NCBI GenBank assembly: GCA_028700425.1
Contig: JAQVSP010000002.1
Coordinates: 1-57,522 of the forward strand
Source: Sphaerochaetaceae bacterium
GTDB taxonomy: Bacteria; Spirochaetota; Spirochaetia; Sphaerochaetales; Sphaerochaetaceae
Reading direction: 5' to 3'
Length of the DNA stretch: 57,522 nucleotides
The first letter of the stretch is position 1. Each line of letters begins with the position of its first letter. The position numbers and the translations under genes are program-made. Of the stretch, positions 25,202-33,975 are shown one piece after another. Under the pieces are notes generated by a model. The model made no database searches. It worked only from the letters and a program-made list of their open reading frames with translations, and was not told the DNA's origin.

Positions 25202-25843
25202 ATGGAAGAAAGTAAGCTAGATTTGATAATTTCAGTGCTGGATCGAATCTCTCCAAGGGAAATAACCTTCCTGGAGCCTCACGACCCGTTCCAGTTTCTC
25301 ATAAGCGTCATACTGTCGGCCCAGACCACAGATGCATCAGTCAACAAGGTCACCCCGGCCCTGTTTGCCAGGTACCCAGACCAGAGGGCGCTGGCCAAGG
25401 CTGACATTGAGGAGGTCAAGGCCATAATAAGGCCCACCGGCTTCTACAACACCAAGGCTCGCAACATCATCGCCGCCTCCCAGATGCTGTGCGAAAGATA
25501 TCCAGACAGCTTTCCCATGACCATCGAGGCCATATCCAGCCTGCCTGGGGCAGGGCGCAAGACAGCCAACTGCGTCCTTGGCTCTGTGTTTGGCCAGAGC
25601 GCCATCATCGTGGACACCCATTTTGGCCGTGTGGTCGGCCGCCTTATGGGCCCTTCCTACACCCTGGACCCCACAGCCCTGGAGCTTAAGCTGAAGGCCG
25701 AGATGAATCCAAAGGACACCTATCGCTTCTCAATGACAGCCAATCTTTTTGGCCGTACCACCTGCCATGCCCGAAACCCTCAGTGCCAGTCCTGCCCTCT
25801 GTCCAGCCTTTGCTGCTACTTCCAGGAGCACAGCAAGGCCTGA
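25202..25843 (+). CDS. nth: Endonuclease III
   Basis: This 213-aa DNA glycosylase/AP lyase removes oxidised pyrimidines. LPGAGRKTANC contains catalytic K120 and VDTHFGRV contains D138, the same numbers as in E. coli Nth. The C-terminal C-x6-C-x2-C-x5-C set (CHARNPQCQSCPLSSLC) binds a 4Fe-4S cluster. ATG 25202 has only weak AGG spacing upstream and starts close to the divergent tRNA-Pro promoter. Length is standard. Confidence 0.96.
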   Translation: MEESKLDLIISVLDRISPREITFLEPHDPFQFLISVILSAQTTDASVNKVTPALFARYPDQRALAKADIEEVKAIIRPTGFYNTKARNIIAASQMLCERYPDSFPMTIEAISSLPGAGRKTANCVLGSVFGQSAIIVDTHFGRVVGRLMGPSYTLDPTALELKLKAEMNPKDTYRFSMTANLFGRTTCHARNPQCQSCPLSSLCCYFQEHSKA

Positions 25844-25899
25844 CGGATTTGGTCGTCCTCATTGCTCTTGCATCTACACATCTGGATTTGCAACCTTAA

Positions 25900-25928
25900 T
25901 TGACGAATGCTCCACCAGGGGTTAAGAT
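25900..25928 (+). promoter_or_regulatory. sigma70 promoter of the MFS transporter gene
   Basis: TTGACG (25900-25905), 17 bp, TAAGAT (25923-25928). AAGGAG (25938-25943) precedes ATG 25950. Confidence 0.75.
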
Positions 25929-25949
25929 GAGACCCAAAAGGAGCCTATC

Positions 25950-27536
25950 ATGAAGCTTAATTACAAGAGGACCCTGTTTGTTGGGTTCGCGTTCTTCCTT
26001 ATCTGCCTTTTCTGGCAGGCATACGACAACATCGTCCCAAAGATCCTCATTGACAAGTTCGGCATGTCCCAGACCTGGAGCGGAGTCATAATGGCCCTGG
26101 ACAATGTGCTTGCCCTGTTCATGCTTCCTCTCTTTGGATCCATCTCCGACAAGTGCAAGAGCAAGCTTGGCAGAAGGACCCCGTTCATCCTCATAGGCAC
26201 CATCTGCGCCTGCGTGCTTTTTGTAGGCCTTTCCTTTGCAGACAACCTTCAGCTCAAGAACCTCGGGCCTGCAGCCCGCTTTGTCACAGGCTCTGATGGG
26301 CTTCGCAGCATCGATGCTGAGGGCATGAAGAGCATCTATGATGCAACGGAGGGCATGATCCTGGAGACCACCGATGAGGGCAAGCAGTTTGTCCTGGGCA
26401 AGGACATCAGCGAAAAGGAGTTCCTATCCATCAAGGCTGAGATCAGGACCGAAGAAGGAAAGACAGCTGTCAATCCTGTTTTCTCCAACTATGTTGTACC
26501 GGCCAGGGAGGCCTATGCAGCAACTGTGAAGGATGCCAACAAGCTTCCTCTTGCGCTCTTTGTCATAGTGCTGCTTCTGCTTCTGGTAAGCATGGCCACC
26601 TTCCGCTCCCCGGCAGTGGCCCTGATGCCTGATGTGACCATCAAGCCCCTAAGAAGCAAGGCAAACGCCATCATCAATCTCATGGGAACAGCAGGAGGAA
26701 TCCTGGTCCTGGCGCTTGGAATGGTGTTCGCAACAGGAAAGTACTACAACGCGATGATCAGCTACACAGGCTACTTCTCCCTTATAGCAGGACTTATGCT
26801 GCTGGCCCTCCTGGTCTTCCTATGGAAGGTCAAGGAGCCCAAGCTTGTGGAGAAGATGAAGGCCGACAGCGCCAAGTATGGAATCGAGGAAGTTGATGCA
26901 GATGCTCCTGAGAACCTGAGAAAGCTCTCCAAGGAGGAGAAGCAGTCGCTCTTCTTCATCCTGGCCTCCATCGTGCTCTGGTTCATGGGCTACAACGCAG
27001 TTACCTCCAAGTACTCGGTCTATGCGGGAACAGTGCTCAACCTTGACTACAACTCGACTCTTCTCATTGCCCAGGCTGCAGCCATAGTGGCCTATCTTCC
27101 AGTTGGAATGGTTGCTTCCAAGCTTGGACGCAAGAAGACCATCATGGCGGGCATCATCATGCTTACCACAGCCTTCTTTGTCGCCTCCTTCCTTCGCCAG
27201 GGCTCTCCTGCTTTTGTCATGAACCTGATGTTTGCCTTGGCTGGAATAGGCTGGGCCACTATAAACGTCAACAGCTTCCCGATGGTTGTTGAGCTGGCAA
27301 AGGGCGGCAACGTAGGCAAGTACACAGGCTTCTACTACACAGCAAGCATGGCTGCCCAGACCCTGACCCCGCTTTTCTCAGGCTATCTCATGGACACCAC
27401 TGGAACTATGACAGTGCTTTTCCCATACGCCACTCTCTTTGCAGCGCTGGCTTTCTTCACCATGATTTTCGTCAAGCATGGCGATTCCAAGCCTGAGGCA
27501 CGGAAGGGTCTTGAGGCCATGGATGTGGATGATTAG
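25950..27536 (+). CDS. MFS/GPH-like sugar transporter
   Basis: The 528-aa protein has about twelve membrane segments. The loop ISDKCKSKLGRRTPFILIG (about residues 66-84) is the MFS loop 2-3 motif in the form found in SLC45/GPH-type sucrose and maltose transporters. KLGRKKTIMAGI is its second-half echo. A hydrophilic insert of about 110 residues (about 90-200) separates the third and fourth segments and probably lies outside the cytoplasmic membrane; it makes the protein longer than usual. The substrate is probably a sugar or glycoside. It stands alone with its own promoter. Confidence 0.85.
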   Translation: MKLNYKRTLFVGFAFFLICLFWQAYDNIVPKILIDKFGMSQTWSGVIMALDNVLALFMLPLFGSISDKCKSKLGRRTPFILIGTICACVLFVGLSFADNLQLKNLGPAARFVTGSDGLRSIDAEGMKSIYDATEGMILETTDEGKQFVLGKDISEKEFLSIKAEIRTEEGKTAVNPVFSNYVVPAREAYAATVKDANKLPLALFVIVLLLLLVSMATFRSPAVALMPDVTIKPLRSKANAIINLMGTAGGILVLALGMVFATGKYYNAMISYTGYFSLIAGLMLLALLVFLWKVKEPKLVEKMKADSAKYGIEEVDADAPENLRKLSKEEKQSLFFILASIVLWFMGYNAVTSKYSVYAGTVLNLDYNSTLLIAQAAAIVAYLPVGMVASKLGRKKTIMAGIIMLTTAFFVASFLRQGSPAFVMNLMFALAGIGWATINVNSFPMVVELAKGGNVGKYTGFYYTASMAAQTLTPLFSGYLMDTTGTMTVLFPYATLFAALAFFTMIFVKHGDSKPEARKGLEAMDVDD

Positions 27537-27661
27537 TCCAATTAGGACCTTTTTGCCAAAAAAGAGACAACAGGGCTATTTACTAAACTTCCTTTTTTTG
27601 ATAGCTTGTTATCCGTGCCCAAAAGGGCTTAGTCTGATTATGATTTAAGGCGGATAGAGTT

Positions 27662-27910
27662 ATGGCAAGAAGATGTGATATTTGCGGAAAAGGCACTGTA
27701 TCAGGAAGCAACGTTCCGAGAAAGGGACAGGCCAAGAAGAAGGGCGGTGTCGGACAGCATATCGGCGTAACAACCAAGAGGGTCTTCAGGCCCAATCTCG
27801 TCACCGTCAAGGCAATGGTTAACGGCACTCCGAGGACTATCAAGGTATGTGCAAGATGCCTGAGAGCCGGAAGGGTCGAGAAGGTTGTCAACATCAAGCA
27901 GGAAGCCTAA
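27662..27910 (+). CDS. rpmB: 50S ribosomal protein L28
   Basis: This 82-aa protein starts MARRCDICGKGTVSGSNV and has the typical KKRFRPNL-like segment TKRVFRPNLVTV. Paired CxxC motifs (C5/C8 and near residues 61-64, CARC) indicate the zinc-binding (C+) form. ATG 27662 follows a GGCGGA-type ribosome-binding site. A terminator follows at 27932. Confidence 0.97.
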   Translation: MARRCDICGKGTVSGSNVPRKGQAKKKGGVGQHIGVTTKRVFRPNLVTVKAMVNGTPRTIKVCARCLRAGRVEKVVNIKQEA

Positions 27911-27931
27911 GGGCTTTTATGCTTGAAGTAG

Positions 27932-27962
27932 AAGAGTCCTTTCGCAGGGCTCTTTTATTTTA
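27932..27962 (+). terminator. Rho-independent terminator of rpmB
   Basis: AAGAGTCCT (27932-27940) pairs with AGGGCTCTT (27946-27954, one G-T pair) around a TTCGC loop. TTTTATTTTATT follows. Confidence 0.85.
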
Positions 27963-27974
27963 TTCAAAATCTGC

Positions 27975-28003
27975 TTCAGATTCACTGATTCGTTTGATAT
28001 ATC
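27975..28003 (+). promoter_or_regulatory. Possible promoter of the thr genes
   Basis: TTCAGA (27975-27980), 17 bp, TATATC (27998-28003); 18 bp to ATG 28022 with AAGGAG between. No leader peptide rich in Thr/Ile codons or riboswitch-like fold is visible in this short leader. Confidence 0.5.
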
Positions 28004-28021
28004 GAACAAGGAGAAAGCCCA

Positions 28022-29959
28022 ATGAGAAGAACAGTCAATGCAATACCCCAGTCATTCCTTGATTGCAAGGAAAGCTTTGAGACCTTGCAGTCCATATTCA
28101 GGCAGACAGACATTCTTGTGCTGCCTACCCTGACAGAGCAGCAGGAGCAGTGGCTGGACAAGGCCATGGCCTTCAGGAATGCCTTTGCTGTCGACTATGA
28201 TGTCCTGCTCAAGGGCGGCCTTGATTCAGGGATCATCTCCCTTGTGCTTTGCCGCTGCAAGCTCTCTGGAGACACCGAGCATAACAGCGCCCGGCTGGCA
28301 GCCAAGCTTGGCAATGTGGATCTGGTATTCTGGAGCGATGAGAAGCTTTGCGATGCTGACAGGCGCTATGTGAGCCACGCAAGGCCCATAGAGCATCTGA
28401 GCTACGGGGAGGCTGCCGAGCTTTCCTTCTTCGGATCCAAGCTGCTTCACAGCGCTCACATGGCCCCTGCCATGGAGAAGGGCATCGCAGTGAAGCTTGC
28501 CTGCCTCAGCGACCCGGATGCCAAGGGAACCATCATTGATTCCAATGTCGTTGAGTCCAGCAGAATAGTAAGCGGATTTGGGCTCATAGAGAATGTTGCC
28601 CTGCTTAGCATAGAAGGTCCTCTGATGAGCGGGGTGCCTGGAGTGTCCTCCAGGCTCTTCACTGCCCTCAGCGACCAGAATGTCTCGGTGATAATGATAA
28701 GCCAGGCTTCCAGCGAGTACTCCATATGCCTTGCTGTGGATGCAAGCGTCAAGGACAAGGCTGCAGAAGCTGCAAAGCAGGCCATGGGCGCCTTGTTTGC
28801 TGATATGATCGAGGTCAGGGCAGTGCCTGACTGCGCCATCATAGCCGCCGTCGGCGAGAGGATGGCAGGCTCGGTGGGAGTTTCTGCCAGGCTTTTCAGC
28901 AGCCTGGCAAGGGCAAACGTGAGCGCCAAAGCCATATCCCAGGGCTCCATGGAGCGCAACATAAGCGTGGTTGTAGACAAGGCTGATGTGAAGAAGGCCC
29001 TCATGAGCCTTCACGATGCTTTCTTCGCTCCCAAGGGCCCAAGGCTGCTTATAGCAGGATCGGGCAATGTGGCATCAGCCTTGATGAAGCTTCTTGCCAG
29101 GCGAACCGATGTCTCTGTCAGTGCAATCTGCAACAGCCGATCAGCCTTGCTTGATCCCCTAAGCCGAAAGGACTGGAAGCAGGATCTTCTGGTGGCTGAT
29201 TCCAGGTCCCTGGAAAGCCTTATGGACAGCCTGGATTACGACATACTTGTGGACTGCACGGCATCCAGCAAGACCGCAGACCTTTATGAGAAGGCTCTTG
29301 GAAGCGGAAGATGGGTAGTGGCAGCCAACAAGGACTGGGCAAGCCGAAAGGGCACAGACCCAAGGCGCATTGGCCATGAAGCCACTGTAGGGGCAGGACT
29401 GCCGCTAATGAGAACCCTTAGGTCCCTGAAGGCAACAGGGGATGAGATAACAGCCATAGAGGCAACCCTGTCTGGAACGCTTTGCTGGATATTCAGCAGC
29501 CTTGATGAGTCAGCAAGCTTTTCTGAGCTGGTGATCAAGGCCCATGAGCTTGGCTACACTGAGCCAGATCCAAGAATGGATCTCAGCGGGCTTGACGTGG
29601 CCCGCAAGGCTGTGATACTTGGCAAGGAGATGGGAATGGATTGCTGCCTGGAAGATGCAAAGGTCCAGAGCCTTGTTCCAGAAGGACTTGAAGGCGTGAG
29701 CAAGGAGGAGTTCCTCTCTCGTCTCAAGGACCATGACAGCGAGCTGGGCAAGCTGGGCAAGGTAAGCTATGTAGCATCCATCAAGCCTGGCTGCATTGAG
29801 TGCGGTCTCAGGCCCTTTGACTATGCCCAGGGCAAGAACAATGCCATTGTGATCTATACCAAGGCCTATGAGAGCGGACTGGTCATCCAGGGCCCGGGGG
29901 CTGGAGCTGATGTTACAGCCTATGGCGTTCTGGCCGATATACTTGACTGGAGGAGATGA
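28022..29959 (+). CDS. ThrA-like protein: truncated aspartokinase domain, ACT domains, homoserine dehydrogenase
   Basis: The protein has 645 aa, against about 820 for ThrA. The order is an aspartokinase C-terminal remnant (about 1-175), two ACT-type regulatory domains (about 190-335) and homoserine dehydrogenase (340-645). The dehydrogenase looks intact: GSGNV at 346-350, VVAANKDW, EATVGAGLPLMRTL, SGTLCWIFS and DLSGLDVARKAVIL. The kinase part lacks the starting KFGGTS motif, and SGDTEHNSARLAA stands where GRxGSDxSA is expected, while WSDEKLCDADRR and LSYGEAAELSFFGSKLLH still align. So it should make homoserine but not aspartyl phosphate; an aspartokinase elsewhere is implied. rpmB lies only 111 bp upstream, so no missing front is hidden. 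ATG 28022 has AAGGAGAAAG. thrC follows by one base. Confidence 0.85.
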   Translation: MRRTVNAIPQSFLDCKESFETLQSIFRQTDILVLPTLTEQQEQWLDKAMAFRNAFAVDYDVLLKGGLDSGIISLVLCRCKLSGDTEHNSARLAAKLGNVDLVFWSDEKLCDADRRYVSHARPIEHLSYGEAAELSFFGSKLLHSAHMAPAMEKGIAVKLACLSDPDAKGTIIDSNVVESSRIVSGFGLIENVALLSIEGPLMSGVPGVSSRLFTALSDQNVSVIMISQASSEYSICLAVDASVKDKAAEAAKQAMGALFADMIEVRAVPDCAIIAAVGERMAGSVGVSARLFSSLARANVSAKAISQGSMERNISVVVDKADVKKALMSLHDAFFAPKGPRLLIAGSGNVASALMKLLARRTDVSVSAICNSRSALLDPLSRKDWKQDLLVADSRSLESLMDSLDYDILVDCTASSKTADLYEKALGSGRWVVAANKDWASRKGTDPRRIGHEATVGAGLPLMRTLRSLKATGDEITAIEATLSGTLCWIFSSLDESASFSELVIKAHELGYTEPDPRMDLSGLDVARKAVILGKEMGMDCCLEDAKVQSLVPEGLEGVSKEEFLSRLKDHDSELGKLGKVSYVASIKPGCIECGLRPFDYAQGKNNAIVIYTKAYESGLVIQGPGAGADVTAYGVLADILDWRR

Positions 29960-29960
29960 C

Positions 29961-31223
29961 ATGAACTACGCAAGCACAAGAGACAGGAAGCAGGAGAGGC
30001 TCTACAGCCTGCCTGAGGCCATGATGACAGCCCTTGCCCCAGACGGAGGGCTCTTCGTCCCGGTTGTGATACCGCAGATCAACAACGCACCTCTTGGGCA
30101 GTGCAGCAGCTTCGTGGAGATGGCCTTTGAGGTTCTTCACCCGTACTTCGAGGACAGCGAGCTTGAGTCAAGCCTGCCTGAGATCTGCATGGATGCCTTC
30201 AGCTTCCCAGTGGACCTGAAGCAGATAAGCCCCAAGACAACGGTGCTTGAGCTCTTCCATGGCCCCACAGCGGCCTTCAAGGACTTTGGAGCCAGGTTCC
30301 TGGCCTCTGCCATGGACAGGCTTCTGGAGCTCTCCGGCCAGAGAAGGACAATACTGGTGGCTACCAGCGGAGATACAGGATCGGCTGTAGCCTCAGCCTT
30401 CCATGGAAAGAAGAACATAGATGTGAAGGTGCTTTTTCCAAAGGGAAGGGTCAGCGAGAGGCAGAGGATCCAGCTGACATGCTGGGATTCCAATGTGTCT
30501 TCCTATGAGGTGGATGGCTCCTTCGATGATTGCCAGGCCATGGTCAAGCAGGCCTTCATGGACCCAGGCCTTAGGGGCCTGGCCAGCGCCAACAGCATAA
30601 ACCTAGGCAGGCTGCTGCCCCAGACCACATACTACTATTTTGCAAGCTTCAGCTACGCCTTGCAGGCTGGGAGAATGCCCACCATCATCGTTCCGTCGGG
30701 CAACCTAGGCAACTGCACGGCTGCCTTCATGGCCCAGATAGCAGGAGCTCCCATTGAAAGGATCGTTCTTGCCACCAATGCAAACAGAAGCGTCGAGGAC
30801 TATCTTGAAAAGGGAGGCTTTGAGCCTAGAGCCAGCATCCAGACCCTTGCCAACGCCATGGATGTAGGGTCCCCTAGCAACATGGAGCGCCTTATGTACC
30901 TATACCCTGACTTCAAGGACTTCAAGAGCCAGATAAAGGCTTTCAGCGTCAGCGATGAGGAGATAAGAGCCACGATCAAGGCCGTCTATGATGAGACTGG
31001 ATACGTCATGTGCCCTCATACAGCCACCGCCGAATGCGTGAGAAGGCGAGACCTTGGGGATAGGGAGGCAATTGTCGTCTCCACAGCAAGCCCAGCCAAG
31101 TTCAACCATATAGTCGAGCCTATAATTGGGCGCCAGTTGATGGTTCCAAGCCAGCTTGAGAGCCTGCTTAAGAGGCCCTGCAAGGCCATAGCAATCAAGG
31201 CCGACTATCACGAGCTTTTCTAG
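29961..31223 (+). CDS. thrC: Threonine synthase
   Basis: This 420-aa PLP enzyme converts O-phosphohomoserine to threonine. HGPTAAFKDFGARF carries the PLP lysine K107, the same number as in E. coli ThrC. ATSGDTGSAVA is the phosphate loop. The start is ATG 29961, one base after the thrA-like stop with GGAGGAG (29950-29956); the open frame reaches back to 29868 inside thrA and is not used. thrB (homoserine kinase) is not adjacent. Confidence 0.96.
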   Translation: MNYASTRDRKQERLYSLPEAMMTALAPDGGLFVPVVIPQINNAPLGQCSSFVEMAFEVLHPYFEDSELESSLPEICMDAFSFPVDLKQISPKTTVLELFHGPTAAFKDFGARFLASAMDRLLELSGQRRTILVATSGDTGSAVASAFHGKKNIDVKVLFPKGRVSERQRIQLTCWDSNVSSYEVDGSFDDCQAMVKQAFMDPGLRGLASANSINLGRLLPQTTYYYFASFSYALQAGRMPTIIVPSGNLGNCTAAFMAQIAGAPIERIVLATNANRSVEDYLEKGGFEPRASIQTLANAMDVGSPSNMERLMYLYPDFKDFKSQIKAFSVSDEEIRATIKAVYDETGYVMCPHTATAECVRRRDLGDREAIVVSTASPAKFNHIVEPIIGRQLMVPSQLESLLKRPCKAIAIKADYHELF

Positions 31224-31302
31224 ATTCCTTTAACAAGCCGAAGAAGAGGCTGCATAAGTTCCAGGGGCTTCCTTGTCTTAACTTAGAAATCTTATTCAGA
31301 GC

Positions 31303-32364
31303 CTAGCTTATGTAAAGGGGATTTGAGAATGCGATGATGCTGCCATCCGAACCCCAGATCTCCACTCTCACCAAGCCTGTGCTGCTCTGGGTTGGGATAC
31401 GGATTGCAAGGCTTGAGCTGGTGGCTGCCTGCTCAAGGACCAGCCCTCCCTTGTTGAGCACCTTCACTATGGAGCCTTCAGCCAGGGCTGTGATGTTGAT
31501 ATCGACAGACTGGCCAGTGCTGCAGCTCACGGTATCGCCCATGATGGCCGTGCCGCAGGTCAACTGAATCACCGGCCCATCAGCTGCGGTTGTCACGTAG
31601 GAATGGCCCTTATTGAGGGCATACAGCACAGCCACCTCAGTTCTCTCGGTCACCCAGACATTGTTGAACTCATGACGGCTGGTATAGTCTCGGTGGGCAT
31701 CGCTGCCGGCGGTCCCCACAAAGCTCTTTCCTGCAGCCAGCATATTGTAAAAGTCGCGCTGAAGGGTTCTTTTATCTTCGTCATTCAGGCCCCTGTTCAG
31801 GATCTCCACAAAATCAGTGTTCAGATTGTAGGTGAAGGGGACGCTGGGATCCAGGCCCCTGTTGGGATGGTTGTGCTGGATCAGCGCTCCAAGGCCATGC
31901 AGGTAATCGATGTAGGTGTTGAATTCTTCTTCTGTAGAATCGCTTTTAGGAAGATTTGGCATCTCTGTGAGCCCAAGGATATTGAAATGCCCAAGGTTGG
32001 TGCCAAGCTCCAGGCCGCTGAGCACGAGAAGCTCGTCAGTGCTCCAGTCGTACTTGTTCTGATCGACTGTGTCATGGTCGGTCAGGGCTACAAAATCGTA
32101 GCCTGCCTTGATGGAATCGGCCAGGACCCTGCTTGTGGGAATGCCAGACCCGTTTGATTCACCGCTATGGCAATGCAGGTCTCCGGTGAGGACAAAGCGC
32201 TCTCCAGGCAGCTCAGTATAGCCATTCAGCAGCAATGCAGCTTCCGCTGGCCTTGTCCTAAGAGTGGGCTCCGGATAGTCGCCTGGGGCAAATTGACAGC
32301 CAGCTAGAGCTAGGATCGCTGAAATGATGGCAGCTGTGAACAGCAAGTTGCGTTTTCTTCTCAT
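31303..32364 (-). CDS. PHP-domain metal-dependent hydrolase lipoprotein
   Basis: The 353-aa product starts at ATG 32364, chosen for AGAGGAAAG upstream and a clean signal peptide with lipobox ALAGC (about residue 22). The frame opens at 32577, but that part reads as non-coding. GDLHCHSG and ALTDHDTVDQNKYDW are the first PHP metal motifs, and IQHNHPNRG and GTAGSDAH complete it. A beta-rich C-terminus follows (about 255-353). Extracytoplasmic PHP proteins of this form (CehA/McbA class) are phosphoesterases with unknown natural substrates. It is convergent with thrC and divergent from recQ. Confidence 0.83.
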   Translation of the reverse strand: MRRKRNLLFTAAIISAILALAGCQFAPGDYPEPTLRTRPAEAALLLNGYTELPGERFVLTGDLHCHSGESNGSGIPTSRVLADSIKAGYDFVALTDHDTVDQNKYDWSTDELLVLSGLELGTNLGHFNILGLTEMPNLPKSDSTEEEFNTYIDYLHGLGALIQHNHPNRGLDPSVPFTYNLNTDFVEILNRGLNDEDKRTLQRDFYNMLAAGKSFVGTAGSDAHRDYTSRHEFNNVWVTERTEVAVLYALNKGHSYVTTAADGPVIQLTCGTAIMGDTVSCSTGQSVDINITALAEGSIVKVLNKGGLVLEQAATSSSLAIRIPTQSSTGLVRVEIWGSDGSIIAFSNPLYIS

Positions 32365-32386
32365 GATATGCTTTCCTCTTGCCCAC

Positions 32387-32416
32387 AGTATAGCACGGGT
32401 CACATTTAAAATCCAA
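32387..32416 (-). promoter_or_regulatory. Promoter of the PHP lipoprotein gene
   Basis: TTGGAT (32411-32416), 18 bp, TATACT (32387-32392) on the minus strand; 22 bp to ATG 32364. Confidence 0.55.
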
Positions 32417-32550
32417 TTAAGAGAGCTGGTTGCATATCCAGAGGGAAATAGGCTTAATTGTTCATAGATACTTAGCAAATATAGAGGATGAAAAGCTTGG
32501 TTTTCTTGCATCTTGACCTGTTGTGTTGCCACTTTGTGGCTGGAATGTCC

Positions 32551-32556
32551 TAGATT
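32551..32556 (+). promoter_or_regulatory. -10 box six bases before the recQ ATG (possible leaderless start)
   Basis: TAGATT (32551-32556) stands six bases before ATG 32563 and no Shine-Dalgarno sequence is present. The spacing equals that at 22630. No good -35 box is visible. Confidence 0.3.
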
Positions 32557-32562
32557 GCATAT

Positions 32563-33975
32563 ATGGACATTCAGCAAATGATCGAGGCGGTTGCGCTCAA
32601 GCGCTTTGGCATCTCATCGCTCAAGCCCTTTCAGAGGCTTGTGATCCAGGATATCCTTGAGGCCTTGGATGGTGTGGAGCAGAAGAGGATCCTGGTGGTC
32701 CTTCCCACAGGGCTTGGAAAGAGCCTTTGCTTCATGCTTCCTAGCCTGCTGTGCAAGAATCTTTCCATACTTGTCTATCCCTTGCTCTCTCTGATGAGCG
32801 ACCAGCTTGGCAAGCTTGAGGCCCTGGGCATCGAGGCAGCCTGCCTCAAGGGCGGCCAGACAAGACAGGAAAGGCAGCATGCCCTAGGCAAGCTCAGCAA
32901 TGGGACAAGAATAGTGGTCACCAACCCAGAGACTCTTGGCCAGAAGGCTGTGCTTGAGGCCCTGAAGGCCTATGAGGTAAGCCTGCTTGTGGTCGACGAG
33001 GCCCATACTGCAAGCCTTTGGGGCAGGGCCTTCAGGCCTTCCTGCCTAAGGCTTGGAGCCATTGCCGAGGCTCTAAAGCCCAAGGCAACCCTTGCCTTCA
33101 CGGCAACTGCATCTGATGCTGTTGTCAAGGACATTGGCTCTATAGTGTTTTGCAATAAGTCCTTTGCCTTGATTCGAGGCGATGCTGACAGGCCAAACAT
33201 CTACTATGGCAGCGTGCAGAGCCTATCCAAGCTTCATAGCCTGAGGCTCATGGTCACAAGCGCCCCCAGGCCCTTGATAGTCTTCTGCAGGAACAGGGCC
33301 CTCACTGAGAGCCTGGCACGTTGGCTGAAGGCCTGCACCTTTTTGGATTGCAGGGCCTATCATGCAGGCCTGAGCAAGAAGGCGCGAGGCGAGATCGAGG
33401 CCTGGTTTCTCAAGTCCTCTGATGGGGTATTGTGCAGCACGAATGCCTATGGAATGGGGGTAGACAAGCGCGGTCTTAGGACTGTGGTTCATTATCGCAT
33501 GCCGGACTGCCTTGAGGACTTTCTTCAGGAGTCTGGAAGGGCTGGGCGGGATGGACTTTCCGCCTGGTCCTGGGTGCTTCGGGACCCAGGGGAGAAAAGG
33601 GAGATCTTCGACTGCTGCATAAGAGCCTCGGTTCTCAAGGCCTTTGGTTCGCTTCAGGTCAAATGCAGCGGGTGCGACACCTGCATGGGCGTGCAGGACC
33701 GCATCGAGGGCCTTGAGGAGATAAGGGCGGTGCTGGTCCATCATCCTCTTCGCTATGACAGAAAAAGCCTCATCGAAGTCCTTATGGGCAAGTGCAAGGA
33801 TGGGCTTGAAAGCTATTATGGAGTCCTGTGCTCATGGAAAGAGTGCGAGGTGGAAGAGGCCATAGACAGCTGCCTGCGCCTAGGCCTTGCGAAGGCCATT
33901 GGCAAGGCAGGGCGTATCTATTGGGCTTTTAAAAACAGTTCTTATGTATTAAGATCGACGTGGAGGAAGGTATGA
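32563..33975 (+). CDS. RecQ-family ATP-dependent DNA helicase
   Basis: This 470-aa helicase has the RecQ core. Motif I is LPTGLGKS (residues 47-54), motif II is DEAH at 145-148, motif III is AFTATAS, and motif VI is QESGRAGRDG. A short zinc-type CSGCDTC follows near 372. The winged-helix region is short and the HRDC domain is absent, so it is smaller than E. coli RecQ (about 610 aa). It unwinds 3'-5' in recombination or repair. The stop overlaps the galK ATG (ATGA). A ribosome-binding site is not evident. Confidence 0.9.
   Translation: MDIQQMIEAVALKRFGISSLKPFQRLVIQDILEALDGVEQKRILVVLPTGLGKSLCFMLPSLLCKNLSILVYPLLSLMSDQLGKLEALGIEAACLKGGQTRQERQHALGKLSNGTRIVVTNPETLGQKAVLEALKAYEVSLLVVDEAHTASLWGRAFRPSCLRLGAIAEALKPKATLAFTATASDAVVKDIGSIVFCNKSFALIRGDADRPNIYYGSVQSLSKLHSLRLMVTSAPRPLIVFCRNRALTESLARWLKACTFLDCRAYHAGLSKKARGEIEAWFLKSSDGVLCSTNAYGMGVDKRGLRTVVHYRMPDCLEDFLQESGRAGRDGLSAWSWVLRDPGEKREIFDCCIRASVLKAFGSLQVKCSGCDTCMGVQDRIEGLEEIRAVLVHHPLRYDRKSLIEVLMGKCKDGLESYYGVLCSWKECEVEEAIDSCLRLGLAKAIGKAGRIYWAFKNSSYVLRSTWRKV

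Noticed and set aside
27963-28021. Riboswitch or attenuator before the threonine genes
   Set aside because: The leader is only about 20-50 bases, with no leader peptide or stable alternative stems.
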